Below are positions 36,854 to 45,884 of a DNA stretch of 60,350 nt, one piece after another. The position numbers and the translations under genes were made by a program. This stretch comes from Tannerella sp. (GTDB taxonomy: Bacteria > Bacteroidota > Bacteroidia > Bacteroidales > Tannerellaceae). The notes below the pieces were generated by a model that saw nothing but the letters and a program-made list of their open reading frames with translations, did not search any database and was not told where the DNA came from. Positions within the stretch are counted from its first letter, which is position 1, and every line of letters begins with the position of its first letter. The stretch covers positions 1 through 60,350 of the forward strand of contig JAISMO010000179.1 in assembly GCA_031276675.1 (NCBI GenBank). The letters are read 5' to 3'.

Positions 36854-39463
36854 GTGTCACAGACAGTAGAAACACCTTTAATGAAACAGTACTTCGATAT
36901 CAAATCGAAGCATCCCGACGCGATTTTATTGTTTCGCGTGGGCGATTTTTATGAGATGTATGGTGAAGACGCCGTTGTGGGCGCAGCCATTCTGGGAATT
37001 GTCCAGACGAAACGCAACAACGGCAGCGCCCAGCAGGTGGAGATGGCCGGTTTTCCGTATCACGCGCTGGATTCATACCTGCCCAAACTGGTTCGCGCCG
37101 GCAAACGGGTGGCCATCTGCGACCAGCTGGAAGACCCCAAAACGACTACCAAGCTGGTGAAACGGGGGATTACCGAACTGGTTACGCCGGGCGTATCCAT
37201 CAACGATCATATTCTCAACCGGCGGGAAAACAATTTTCTGGCCGCCGTCCATTTCGGGAAAGAGATTTGCGGCGTTGCATTTCTCGACATTTCCACCGGA
37301 GAATTTCTGACCGCCGAAGGGCCGGCCGCCTACGTGGACAAGCTGCTGAATAATTTTGCTCCGAAAGAGGTGCTGATCAAGCGCACGCTGCGGAATCGGT
37401 TTGAAGAAACGTTCGGCGCCCGTTTCCTGCTGTTTGAGATGGAAGACTGGGTTTTTCATCCGGAAACGGCTTCGCAGTGGCTGCGGAAACAGTTTGAAAC
37501 GGTCAGTCTGAAAGGATTCGGCATTCAGGAACTCCAGCACGGCATTGTTGCTTCGGGCGCCGTCCTGGTGTATCTGGACAGTACGCAGCACAAGCAAACC
37601 TCTCATATCACATCCATCTCCCGCATTGAGGCAGACCGGTTTGTGCGGCTGGACAAGTTTACCGTTCGCAGCCTTGAACTGCTCCGCACGATGAATGAAG
37701 GCGGATGCGCGCTGATGGACGTCCTCGACAAAACCCAGTCGCCCATGGGAGCGCGCCTGCTGCGACGGTGGGTGGTTTTTCCGCTGAAAGACATTCAGGC
37801 CATCCGGAAACGGCAGGAAGTGACCGGTTATTTTTACCGTCATCAGGACCTCCGGGAACAGGTAAGCCGGCTGATCGGTCAAACCGGCGATATGGAACGG
37901 ATCATTTCCCGCGTTGTGGCAGGAAGGGTTTCGCCGCGCGAGATGGTTCAGTTGAAGGTGGCGCTTCTGACAGTCGGGGAGATCCGGTCGCTGTGTGTCG
38001 AAAGCGGCGATCCGGAATTAAATGCCATTGTTCAGCTGCTGAATCCCTGCGAAACGGTTCATGCGCGGATTGAGAAAGAGATCGTCCACGATCCGCCGGC
38101 GCTGGCCGGCAAGGGAGGCATGATTGCCAGGGGCGTTCACCGCGAACTGGACGAACTCCGCGACATTGCCTATACGGGAAAAGATTACCTGATGCAAATC
38201 CAGCAGCGCGAAAGCGAACGAACCGGCATCCCCAGCCTGAAAGTCGCCTTCAACAGCGTTTTCGGCTATTACATCGAAGTCAGGAACGCATACCGAGACA
38301 GGGTGCCGTCCGACTGGATACGCAAGCAGACGCTGGTCAATGCCGAACGTTACATAACGCAGGAACTCAAGGTCTATGAGGAAAAAATCCTGGGAGCGGA
38401 AGAAAAAATCCTGGAACTGGAGATGCAGCTTTTCAGTGAACTGGTGCTTGCCGTGGCCGAACATACGCATCCGATTCAACAGGATGCACAGGCCATCGCT
38501 CAACTGGACTGCCTGATTTCCTTCGCTCATGTGGCTGTCTGCAACCGGTATGTCAAACCGGTTGTCGATGAATCGGATGTCATAGACATCAGGGAAGGGC
38601 GTCATCCTGTAATCGAACGGCAACTGCCGCCGGATGAGCCGTATGTTGCCAACGATGTGCACCTGGACCGGAACCGGCAGCAGATATTGATTATTACCGG
38701 GCCGAACATGGCTGGCAAATCGGCTTTGCTGCGACAGACGGCGCTCATTACGCTGATGGCGCAAATCGGGAGCTTCGTCCCGGCCAAAAAAGCCCGTATC
38801 GGAGTGGTTGACAAAATCTTTACCCGCGTGGGGGCATCGGACAATATTTCCCTGGGCGAATCCACTTTCATGGTGGAGATGAGCGAAGCGGCGGAAATCC
38901 TGAACAACCTCACTCCGCGCAGTCTGATTGTCTTCGACGAACTGGGGCGAGGTACCAGTACCTACGACGGTATATCGATTGCCTGGGCAATCGTGGAATA
39001 CATCCACGAACATCCGGCGGCCGGCGCCCGCACGCTGTTTGCCACGCATTACCATGAACTGAACGAAATGACACATTCGTTCAAGCGAATCAAAAACTTC
39101 AACATCTCCGTAAAAGATACCGGAAACAGGGTGATTTTCCTGCGCAAACTGATTCCGGGGGGCAGTGAACACAGTTTCGGCATCCATGTGGCAAAAATAG
39201 CAGGAATGCCCAAAAGCATCGTCAAGCGTGCCGATGAAATCCTCAAGCAGCTGGAGAGTGAAAACAGCCAGCCCGGTGTTACTGCCAAGCCAGTGAAGGG
39301 ACTTGCTTCCAGCGTGGAAGGATACCAGTTGAGTTTCTTTCAACTGGATGATCCCGTACTCGATCAGGTACGCAATGAAATCAGGAATCTGGAGATCAAT
39401 AACCTGACTCCCCTGGAAGCGTTGAACAAACTGAACGAAATCAAACGAATTATCAAGGGATAA
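36854..39463 (+). CDS. mutS: DNA mismatch repair ATPase MutS
   Basis: An 869-residue mismatch-recognition protein. The mismatch-reading Phe-x-Glu motif is in [11 protein letters not shown] near residue 30. The connector, lever and clamp domains follow, and the ATPase domain has Walker [15 protein letters not shown], Walker [14 protein letters not shown] and the ATHYHEL switch. The tail ends with [17 protein letters not shown] helices used for dimerisation and MutL contact. I choose GTG 36854 because family members start VETPLMKQY within a few residues and because the promoter box at 36816 lies after the upstream ATG (36770). It stands alone between two intergenic regions. Confidence 0.96.
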   Translation: MSQTVETPLMKQYFDIKSKHPDAILLFRVGDFYEMYGEDAVVGAAILGIVQTKRNNGSAQQVEMAGFPYHALDSYLPKLVRAGKRVAICDQLEDPKTTTKLVKRGITELVTPGVSINDHILNRRENNFLAAVHFGKEICGVAFLDISTGEFLTAEGPAAYVDKLLNNFAPKEVLIKRTLRNRFEETFGARFLLFEMEDWVFHPETASQWLRKQFETVSLKGFGIQELQHGIVASGAVLVYLDSTQHKQTSHITSISRIEADRFVRLDKFTVRSLELLRTMNEGGCALMDVLDKTQSPMGARLLRRWVVFPLKDIQAIRKRQEVTGYFYRHQDLREQVSRLIGQTGDMERIISRVVAGRVSPREMVQLKVALLTVGEIRSLCVESGDPELNAIVQLLNPCETVHARIEKEIVHDPPALAGKGGMIARGVHRELDELRDIAYTGKDYLMQIQQRESERTGIPSLKVAFNSVFGYYIEVRNAYRDRVPSDWIRKQTLVNAERYITQELKVYEEKILGAEEKILELEMQLFSELVLAVAEHTHPIQQDAQAIAQLDCLISFAHVAVCNRYVKPVVDESDVIDIREGRHPVIERQLPPDEPYVANDVHLDRNRQQILIITGPNMAGKSALLRQTALITLMAQIGSFVPAKKARIGVVDKIFTRVGASDNISLGESTFMVEMSEAAEILNNLTPRSLIVFDELGRGTSTYDGISIAWAIVEYIHEHPAAGARTLFATHYHELNEMTHSFKRIKNFNISVKDTGNRVIFLRKLIPGGSEHSFGIHVAKIAGMPKSIVKRADEILKQLESENSQPGVTAKPVKGLASSVEGYQLSFFQLDDPVLDQVRNEIRNLEINNLTPLEALNKLNEIKRIIKG

Positions 39464-39512
39464 TCACCGGATGACCCGTTTTTCTCCTCAGTCATAAAAA
39501 ATCAGGACAGAG

Positions 39513-39543
39513 TTGTCCGAATCAAATAATACCGCTACATTTG
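39513..39543 (+). promoter_or_regulatory. Promoter of the amino-acid permease
   Basis: TTGT (39513-39516), 19-nt spacer, TACATTTG (39536-39543). The start of transcription near 39550 leaves a leader of about 210 nt before the permease ATG. Confidence 0.6.
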
Positions 39544-39595
39544 CGCAAAAAAGTTTTAACAGGAATTTTTTGACCGATTTACCGTGGAAAATCTG

Positions 39596-39622
39596 ATGAA
39601 ACGGACCGGTCAGGCGTGCTGA
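39596..39622 (+). other. Candidate leader peptide (MKRTGQAC)
   Basis: ATG at 39596 opens an eight-codon frame ending in TGA at 39620-39622. Its stop overlaps the first arm of the stem at 39619-39690. The placement is that of a leader peptide in transcription attenuation. It contains Lys and Arg codons, and the downstream permease resembles cationic amino-acid transporters. Eight codons can arise by chance, so the evidence is positional only. Confidence 0.3.
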
Positions 39623-39699
39623 AAACCCGTTATTCGAAAAGAAAATCAAGTCTCTTCCGGGACTTCTCTTTTTGAACAGGGAGTTTTCAGACGTTTTTT
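39619..39699 (+). promoter_or_regulatory. Attenuator-like nested stem-loop with T6 run
   Basis: CTGAAAAC (39619-39626) pairs perfectly with GTTTTCAG (39683-39690), and TTTTTT follows at 39694-39699. Inside is a second hairpin: AAAAGA plus AAGTC, eight-base loop, GACTT, TCTTTT (39637-39672), itself ending in a T-run. Both lie between the promoter and the permease start, so transcription could end early here. Confidence 0.5.
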
Positions 39700-39761
39700 C
39701 GAAGGGACGGATTCGAAAATATAGAGCTAAAGAGTCAATATGAATTTTTATAGTAAAGGAT

Positions 39762-41234
39762 ATGAATAACTTATTTAGAGTAAAGGGAATTGATGCCATC
39801 ATTGCGGAATCGCATTCCGGCAATAAACTGAAACGGTCGCTTTCGACAGGCAATCTGGTGGCTTTGGGTATAGGCGCCGTTATCGGCACGGGTATCTTTG
39901 TGTTGACGGGGACGGCTGCGGCCAATTATGCCGGGCCGGCGCTGACCCTCTCGTTCGTCATCTCTGCCATCGGCTGTATCATGGCCGGCCTCTGCTATGC
40001 CGAGTTTGCCGCCATGATACCGGTAGCCGGCAGCGCATACTCCTACAGCTACGCCACGCTGGGCGAATTTATCGCCTGGCTGATCGGCTGGGATCTGATT
40101 CTGGAGTATTTATTCGCCGCCAGTACGGTATCGGTCGGCTGGTCCGGATACATGGTCAGTTTCCTGGCCGACTGGGGGCTTCAGCTTCCGTCCGCACTGA
40201 CTTCCGCGCCGTTTGACTATGTTCACGGCCAAGGCTGGGTCTTCACCGGCCACCTGCTCAATCTCCCGGCCATGTTTGTGATTGCCCTGTTCAGTCTCCT
40301 GCTGCTTGGAGGTATCCGGCGGTCGGCCATCCTGAACAACATCATCGTAGTTACCAAGATCATCGTCATACTTCTGTTTATCATTTTCGGCATTTCCTAC
40401 ATCGACACGGGCAACTATACGCCTTTCATTCCCGAAAATACCGGCAGTTTCGGATTCTTCGGCTGGAGCGGCATTTTGCGTGGCGCCGGCGTCATCTTCT
40501 TCGCATACATCGGGTTCGATGCCGTTTCGACGGCCGCACAGGAGGCCCGAAACCCGCAGAAAAGCATGCCCATAGGAATCCTGTATTCATTACTGATTTG
40601 CATGGTGCTGTATATCCTGGTGACGATTGTACTGACCGGCATGGTCAACTACAAAGAACTGAACGTTCCGGCTCCGATTGCCTATGCCATTGACCGCGCG
40701 GGCGAAGCTTTGTTCTGGTTGCGTCCGTTTATCAAGGTGGGCGCCATAGCCGGACTGAGTTCGGTGATACTCGTACTGCTGCTGGGCCAGTCACGCATCT
40801 TTTTCATCATGTCCAAAGACGGCCTCCTGCCTCCGCTGTTTTCCCGGATCAACACAAGATACGGCACCCCTCATTATTCAACCCTTTTCACCGGCCTGTC
40901 GTGCTGTATCATTGCCGGTCTGTTGCCCATCAACGTTCTGGGCGAACTGGTATCTATCGGAACGCTGATGGCTTTCGTCCTGGTCTGCACCTCCATTATC
41001 GTGCTTCGCCGGACACGCCCTGATGTGAAACGCCCGTTCCGCACGCCTTTAGTGCCGTTCGTTCCCCTACTGGGCATATTGATTTGCCTCGGCCAGATGC
41101 TGGCGCTGCCGCTGGATACGTGGATGCGTCTTTTTTCCTGGATGGCTGTCGGTTTAATCTGCTATTTCCTCTACGGGCGGAAACACAGCCTGCTGAATAA
41201 ACAGGATTCCGAACAGGTAATGAAAAAAGAATAA
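39762..41234 (+). CDS. APC-superfamily amino-acid permease
   Basis: A 490-residue inner-membrane transporter with 12-13 membrane segments. The unwound first helix GIGAVIGTGIFVLTGTAA (about 36-53) is the APC substrate-site signature. AGLCYAEFAAMIPVAGSAYSY and the FFAYIGFDAVSTAAQEARNPQKSMP block place it near the cationic amino-acid transporter (YfnA/CAT-like) subfamily. Substrate is unproven. The gene has its own promoter and a structured leader, and its last codons run into repeat element B. The last six residues (EQVMKKE) therefore come from sequence shared with a non-coding copy at 2503. Confidence 0.92.
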   Translation: MNNLFRVKGIDAIIAESHSGNKLKRSLSTGNLVALGIGAVIGTGIFVLTGTAAANYAGPALTLSFVISAIGCIMAGLCYAEFAAMIPVAGSAYSYSYATLGEFIAWLIGWDLILEYLFAASTVSVGWSGYMVSFLADWGLQLPSALTSAPFDYVHGQGWVFTGHLLNLPAMFVIALFSLLLLGGIRRSAILNNIIVVTKIIVILLFIIFGISYIDTGNYTPFIPENTGSFGFFGWSGILRGAGVIFFAYIGFDAVSTAAQEARNPQKSMPIGILYSLLICMVLYILVTIVLTGMVNYKELNVPAPIAYAIDRAGEALFWLRPFIKVGAIAGLSSVILVLLLGQSRIFFIMSKDGLLPPLFSRINTRYGTPHYSTLFTGLSCCIIAGLLPINVLGELVSIGTLMAFVLVCTSIIVLRRTRPDVKRPFRTPLVPFVPLLGILICLGQMLALPLDTWMRLFSWMAVGLICYFLYGRKHSLLNKQDSEQVMKKE

Positions 41235-41320
41235 CCTGTAAGCCTTTTGTCGCGTCCGGTACACCTCCGGCTTACCGGACGCGACCTTGTACCTCTTCTC
41301 TCTTAACCGTTACTCATTAT
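41220..41320 (+). repeat. Structured ~100-bp repeat, copy B
   Basis: Starts ATGAAAAAAGAATAACC (overlapping the permease stop), has TGTAAGCC, a perfect 13-bp stem GTCGCGTCCGGTA/TACCGGACGCGAC (41249-41261 with 41273-41285) around a CCTCCGG loop, then CCTTGTACCTCTTCTCTC and TTAACCGTTACTCATT. It aligns along its length with the minus-strand copy at 2402-2503. Stem bases differ between the copies but stay paired. Confidence 0.75.
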
Positions 41321-41400
41321 CCGTTTCGTATCCCTAAACAGATTCAGTCATTCAAAGAAGTTTGCCGGCGCATCTCTTCCCGGGCTTGCGCGGCAGCCCG

Positions 41401-42204
41401 TCAGGTTTTTTTGAAGAATCCGTAATAAATCGATCTGCAGAATTTCCGTCCCAAAATTCCGATGATCATCCATTTGGTTGCGTGTGTCACGATCTGCCAC
41501 AACGACATCCGCGACAAATCCTCCTTCACCGTTTTGAGATATCTTTGATGATCAACGATCGGGAGGGGTGCGTAATCCGTGCAAAAATCGCCCTCGGGTA
41601 CACGGATTTGCTGCCGTTTGTCTTCGCGGACGAACAGCATCAGGTTCTGGCGGTGAAATTCCAGCACGTCCATCCGGTTCCACAGGCGTTTGCGCAGGCA
41701 GTCGACGGCAATAAAGCCCCGTTCATTAAACAGTGTGTTCCAGTATGCCGGCCATTGCTCATTGACATGACCGGCGCCTCCCTGAAACGGGATTGCGGCG
41801 GAAAACAAAACTATGTCCGCCGCACCGGTAAGCGCCCGGATGAAACCTTTGGCCGAGGTTTCCCGTATATGCTCGGCCACTTCGACCGAAACCGCCAAAT
41901 CGTATGTCCGCTCCAGCCGTATCTCCTGCTCGAAGTCCGTTTCCGTAAAACATTGCGGTGGAATGACCAGCAGTTCCTTGTTGACCCATGCGCCGTCCAG
42001 TCCCCTGATTTCCCGTACGCCGTACGATTGCAGGCCGGCAAGCCACGTTCCCGTGCCACAGCCAAAATCAACCGCTGAACGGATCTCCGGCAAAACTTTC
42101 ATCACTTCGGACAGAACGACATGCACGCTCCCGATTTTTTTCTCTGCCCGGTTATCCTGATAAAATCGGGTATTGTATTTCTTTTTATGGGCATAATCAG
42201 TCAT
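41401..42204 (-). CDS. Class I SAM-dependent methyltransferase
   Basis: A 267-residue protein with a Rossmann-like methyltransferase fold. SAM motif I is VDFGCGTGTWLAGL at about 45-58, followed by the acidic end of strand 2 (IRGLDGAWVN) and DLAVSVEVAEHIRETSAKGF, typical of motif II/post-I in methyltransferase domain 23-like families. The C-terminal ~80 residues are basic and include a hydrophobic stretch (LWQIVTHATKWMIIGILG) that could attach to the membrane. Such enzymes often act in surface-glycan or lipid modification; the substrate cannot be seen. The start ATG 42204 is chosen because a strong promoter at 42273-42303 lies downstream of the longer alternative at 42312. Confidence 0.8.
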   Translation of the reverse strand: MTDYAHKKKYNTRFYQDNRAEKKIGSVHVVLSEVMKVLPEIRSAVDFGCGTGTWLAGLQSYGVREIRGLDGAWVNKELLVIPPQCFTETDFEQEIRLERTYDLAVSVEVAEHIRETSAKGFIRALTGAADIVLFSAAIPFQGGAGHVNEQWPAYWNTLFNERGFIAVDCLRKRLWNRMDVLEFHRQNLMLFVREDKRQQIRVPEGDFCTDYAPLPIVDHQRYLKTVKEDLSRMSLWQIVTHATKWMIIGILGRKFCRSIYYGFFKKT

Positions 42205-42272
42205 GATACTTTTTTTAATTGTAAATGAAAATGATTGTCTGTCGGTTTTACATTTCGGGCGCAAAACCGGAG

Positions 42273-42303
42273 CAAAAGTAATGCTTTTTGAAGCACATGC
42301 AAA
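42273..42303 (-). promoter_or_regulatory. Promoter of the methyltransferase gene
   Basis: On the minus strand TTTG (42300-42303), 19-nt spacer, TACTTTTG (42273-42280). A consensus Bacteroidetes promoter about 70 nt upstream of the start codon. Confidence 0.8.
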
Positions 42304-42648
42304 AGAAAACATGAAACGGAAATGAGGCTGTGCTCAGGGTACGTTTCAAACGGTCGAAAGACCCGATGGCTATCGTATACTACTTTACATCGTGTAATTT
42401 TATTAGGAATAGTCCACGCTGAAGAAGTCGAAAACATCGCCTGTAATCCGCTGTGCCCGTCCGCCGAAACCGACCGCGGGGAGAGGACGGAACGGACTGG
42501 TTCCCTCCCGAAACATCCCTCTCAAACGAGTTAAAAAACATCATATCACAAATCCGATTTTTCTCCGAATATTTTTCTACATCCCTCTTTAAAAAAGGAA
42601 AGTTTGTCTGTTTGCCGCATCCTCCCATCGCCCTCCGACTCAGTTAAT
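42304..42648. other. Gene-free spacer before SusC locus 2
   Basis: About 345 bp with no credible gene. Short frames exist on both strands but show no family features. It ends in an A-tract at 42649. Confidence 0.5.
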
Positions 42649-42660
42649 AAAAAAAAAAAA
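42649..42660 (+). repeat. A12 homopolymer upstream of the susC promoter
   Basis: Twelve consecutive A residues, about 37 bp upstream of the -7 box. Tracts of this length are prone to slip during replication, and the position would alter spacing of an upstream activating region. Confidence 0.6.
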
Positions 42661-42697
42661 CTCTTAATTTACTAATCAAAAAGCAGAATCTTATCGC

Positions 42698-42705
42698 TAT
42701 GTTTG
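42698..42705 (+). promoter_or_regulatory. Candidate -7 box of SusC/SusD locus 2
   Basis: TATGTTTG matches TAnnTTTG, 86 nt upstream of the susC ATG. No -33 TTTG is visible at 19-21 nt, as might be expected of an activator-dependent promoter. Confidence 0.45.
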
Positions 42706-42791
42706 CAAAACCTTTCTGTTTCAGCACGTGAAAAATGCGACAGCAGACAAGTTTGGAGTATTAATTTAATTGTTTTATTTGTTTTAATTGA

Positions 42792-45700
42792 ATGAGAGCA
42801 CATTATTTTTTTGAATGGAAATGGCCGGCCTGCATGAAAGGCCTTGGCCTGGGACTTTTCTCCCTGCTGCTGGCGCCCCCGGCGATGGCAGACAGCGATG
42901 GAGAAAAAGGAGTGAATGACAGGTTCCCTGAAGTAGCTGCCGTGGCGCCGGAGGCCGTCCGGCAGCAGCAGGGCGAAATCACCGGCGTGGTGTACGACGA
43001 AGCCGGCGAGCCGGTTGTGGGCGCTTCCGTGGCAGTCAGGGGGACGGCCAGGGGAACCGTCACGGATGTACAGGGGCGGTTTACAATCAGCGCCGCTGCA
43101 GGCGCTGAACTCGAAATCACCTTTGTAGGATATGTCGCTCAGACCGTCAGGGCGGAGCGAAACATGAAAGTGACACTGCGGGAAGACACGCAGGTGATCG
43201 AGGAAGTGGTGGTAGTGGGCTACGGCACGGTGCGCAAGGCGGACCTGACCGGCGCGCTGGTATCCGTTTCGAGCGATAAGTTTAAAAACCTGCCCCAGGG
43301 CGGCGTCACGGGTATCCTGCAGGGCAAAGCCGCCGGCGTGAACATCACAAGCGCCAGCGGTAACGGAACTACCAGCATCCGCATTCGCGGCATCACGTCG
43401 CTCAACAAGAGCAGCGAGCCGCTCTGGGTGGTGGACGGCGTGATCGGCGGTACGGTCGGCAACTTCTACGACATTGAGTCGATACAGGTGCTGAAGGATG
43501 CCTCCTCTACAGCCATCTACGGCTCGCAGGGCGCCAACGGCGTGATTCTGGTTACTACCCGAAAGGCGCAGGAAGGCAAGGCGAGAGTGACTTTGGATGC
43601 CCGGTACGGCTGGAGCACCATGCGCAAGATACCCGACCTGCTCAGCCCCTACGAATATGCCAGGGCGCTGAGGGACATCAAGGGACAGAATGCCGTTACC
43701 GACGAGGACATGGCCGCTTACAAGGCCGGCACGAAGGGGATTGACTGGATTGACCTGATGACTCAGACAGGATTCGGCCAGAGTTACAACCTCAACCTTT
43801 CGGGCGGAAGCAGCAAGACGAAGTACGGGGTTACCTTCTGGGCCGGCGAAAGCAAGGGGCAGCTTATCACGGTGCGAAGCCGGAACTACAATCTCAAGGC
43901 CACGCTGGATACGGAAATCACCCCCTGGCTGAACCTGTCGGGATATGTGTACGGAAGCCGTTCCTCCAGCCACAACGGGAGCGATATCAACGCATTTACC
44001 GACATTGTGGCTTATGCTCCCTGCATGGATTTGCAGATGGAAGACGGTACGTACAACCTGGACCCCTACGGATCGCTGGGCAACAGCCCCTACGGATTGA
44101 AATACGCGAGTTACGGCGACGGCGAAGCAAACAGCATGTCGGGTTTTGCCGATCTGCGCTTCAAGATTATCGACGGCCTGACCCTTTCGCTTCAGGGACT
44201 CTACAGCCACAGCCAGAGCATCAGTCGCACTGTCCAGACGACCAAGCTCTATCCCAATGCGCCCAATGATGCCTTGCACCGCTCGGACCAGAGCTTCTCG
44301 CTACGCAACATCAACAACCTGACCTATCAGAAGGATTTCGGCGATCACCGCCTGACGGCCATGGGCGTTATGGAAGTTTCCAAGTCCGAATGGAGCAGGA
44401 TAGAAGGTAACGGGAAGGGGTTTCCCAATGAAGCCCTCCTGGGTTACTGGTCGATTGGCTCCGCAAGCACGCAGACGGTCGGCACCGGCTATTCCAACGG
44501 CGCGATGGTATCCACCTTCGGACGGCTGGTATACAGCTACAGGGGCAAATATTCCTTTACCGGAACCTATCGCGCCGACGCGCCTTCGCAGTTCAAGAAC
44601 AAGTACAAGTGGGGCTATTTCCCCTCGGCGGGTCTGGCCTGGAACGTGGCCGAAGAGGACTTTGTGAACAAAGACCGGATTCAGCAACTCAAGCTGCGGG
44701 CCACCATCGGGGCCACCGGTAATCACGGCGTGGGCGCCTATTCCACCTTCGCCGCCCTCGCGCAAGATTATGCCGCCTACGGAACTGACACCAAGTATTA
44801 CGGCTACTGGCCGGCTACGTTCAGCAACCCCGACCTGCACTGGGAAAAAACAACCCAGTACAACCTCGGACTGGACCTGAGCGTGCTGAATCAGCGACTG
44901 AGCATCACGACGGACGTGTATCTGAAGAAAACGACCGACCTGCTCTTCCTCAAAGCTTTGCCGGACTATAACGGCGGCGGCTCCATCTGGACCAATCAGG
45001 GAGCCATCGACAACAAGGGATGGGAGCTGACCGTGAACGCCTTCCCCGTACAGACCAAAGACCTGAACTGGGAAACCAACCTGACGACCTCCTATACGAA
45101 AACAATCGTAAGGGATCTGGCCGGCGTCGAGCGTATCATCCCCGATGCCGGACGCGGAGGTGCCAATCAGGGCGGTCTGTTTGCACTGGTGGTCGGCAAG
45201 CCGGTCGGCATGTTCTATCTGCAGGAATGGGCCGGCTTCGACGAGAAAGGCGCCAACCTGTACCGGACCGTCGACGGCGGCGTAACGACGCAGAGCAATC
45301 TGGAAGACAAAAAAGTACTGGATAAAAATTCAATTCCGGAATGGAACTTCGGATGGAACAACTCCCTGACGTGGAAAAACTGGGATTTCAATATCTTTTT
45401 CCGGGCCACCGGCGAGTTCTACCGCCTGAACCATTCGCGCTTCTACCAGTCGTGCATGATCGGCGCATCGCGGTTCATTTCCTCGCGCGAAGCCTACTAC
45501 CTCAGCTGGGACCACGTGGCCGACAAGAGCAAGGCGCAGTTCCCCAGCCTGACCAATTCCAGCAACCAGTACGTGGCCGGATCGACCCAGTGGCTCGAGA
45601 ATGCACAGTTCCTGCGCTGCCAGAACTTGACGGTCGGGTATCTGGTTCCCAAAAAGCTGGCAAAGGTGGCCGACATCCATCTTTCGCTCAGTGTGGGGAA

Positions 45701-45848
45701 CCTGTTTGTCCTGACCGGATACAAAGGCATGGACCCGGAAACCGTATCGGAGGTGGACGATAACTATAAAGATACGACGTTCGGACTGGACGACGGATCG
45801 TTCCCGTTACCGAGATCGTATACGTTTATTCTACGGTTTGATTTTTAA
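42792..45848 (+). CDS. SusC/RagA TonB-dependent transporter (locus 2)
   Basis: A 1018-residue outer-membrane transporter. The signal segment is at about 15-33 (MKGLGLGLFSLLLAPPAMA). A carboxypeptidase-regulatory-like domain runs from about 58 to 135 (GEITGVVYDEAGEPVVGASV), then EEVVVVGYGTVRKADLTGA and the plug (PLWVVDGVIGGTVGNFYDIE, VLKDASSTAIYGSQGANGVI), then the barrel ending in an aromatic residue. It lacks the STN domain of the transporter at 5595, and no sigma or FecR gene is nearby, so it is regulated some other way. It forms a unit with the SusD 36 bp downstream. Confidence 0.95.
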   Translation: MRAHYFFEWKWPACMKGLGLGLFSLLLAPPAMADSDGEKGVNDRFPEVAAVAPEAVRQQQGEITGVVYDEAGEPVVGASVAVRGTARGTVTDVQGRFTISAAAGAELEITFVGYVAQTVRAERNMKVTLREDTQVIEEVVVVGYGTVRKADLTGALVSVSSDKFKNLPQGGVTGILQGKAAGVNITSASGNGTTSIRIRGITSLNKSSEPLWVVDGVIGGTVGNFYDIESIQVLKDASSTAIYGSQGANGVILVTTRKAQEGKARVTLDARYGWSTMRKIPDLLSPYEYARALRDIKGQNAVTDEDMAAYKAGTKGIDWIDLMTQTGFGQSYNLNLSGGSSKTKYGVTFWAGESKGQLITVRSRNYNLKATLDTEITPWLNLSGYVYGSRSSSHNGSDINAFTDIVAYAPCMDLQMEDGTYNLDPYGSLGNSPYGLKYASYGDGEANSMSGFADLRFKIIDGLTLSLQGLYSHSQSISRTVQTTKLYPNAPNDALHRSDQSFSLRNINNLTYQKDFGDHRLTAMGVMEVSKSEWSRIEGNGKGFPNEALLGYWSIGSASTQTVGTGYSNGAMVSTFGRLVYSYRGKYSFTGTYRADAPSQFKNKYKWGYFPSAGLAWNVAEEDFVNKDRIQQLKLRATIGATGNHGVGAYSTFAALAQDYAAYGTDTKYYGYWPATFSNPDLHWEKTTQYNLGLDLSVLNQRLSITTDVYLKKTTDLLFLKALPDYNGGGSIWTNQGAIDNKGWELTVNAFPVQTKDLNWETNLTTSYTKTIVRDLAGVERIIPDAGRGGANQGGLFALVVGKPVGMFYLQEWAGFDEKGANLYRTVDGGVTTQSNLEDKKVLDKNSIPEWNFGWNNSLTWKNWDFNIFFRATGEFYRLNHSRFYQSCMIGASRFISSREAYYLSWDHVADKSKAQFPSLTNSSNQYVAGSTQWLENAQFLRCQNLTVGYLVPKKLAKVADIHLSLSVGNLFVLTGYKGMDPETVSEVDDNYKDTTFGLDDGSFPLPRSYTFILRFDF

Positions 45849-45884
45849 TGCGGCAATGAGTAATAACAGTAAATTATAGAACAG

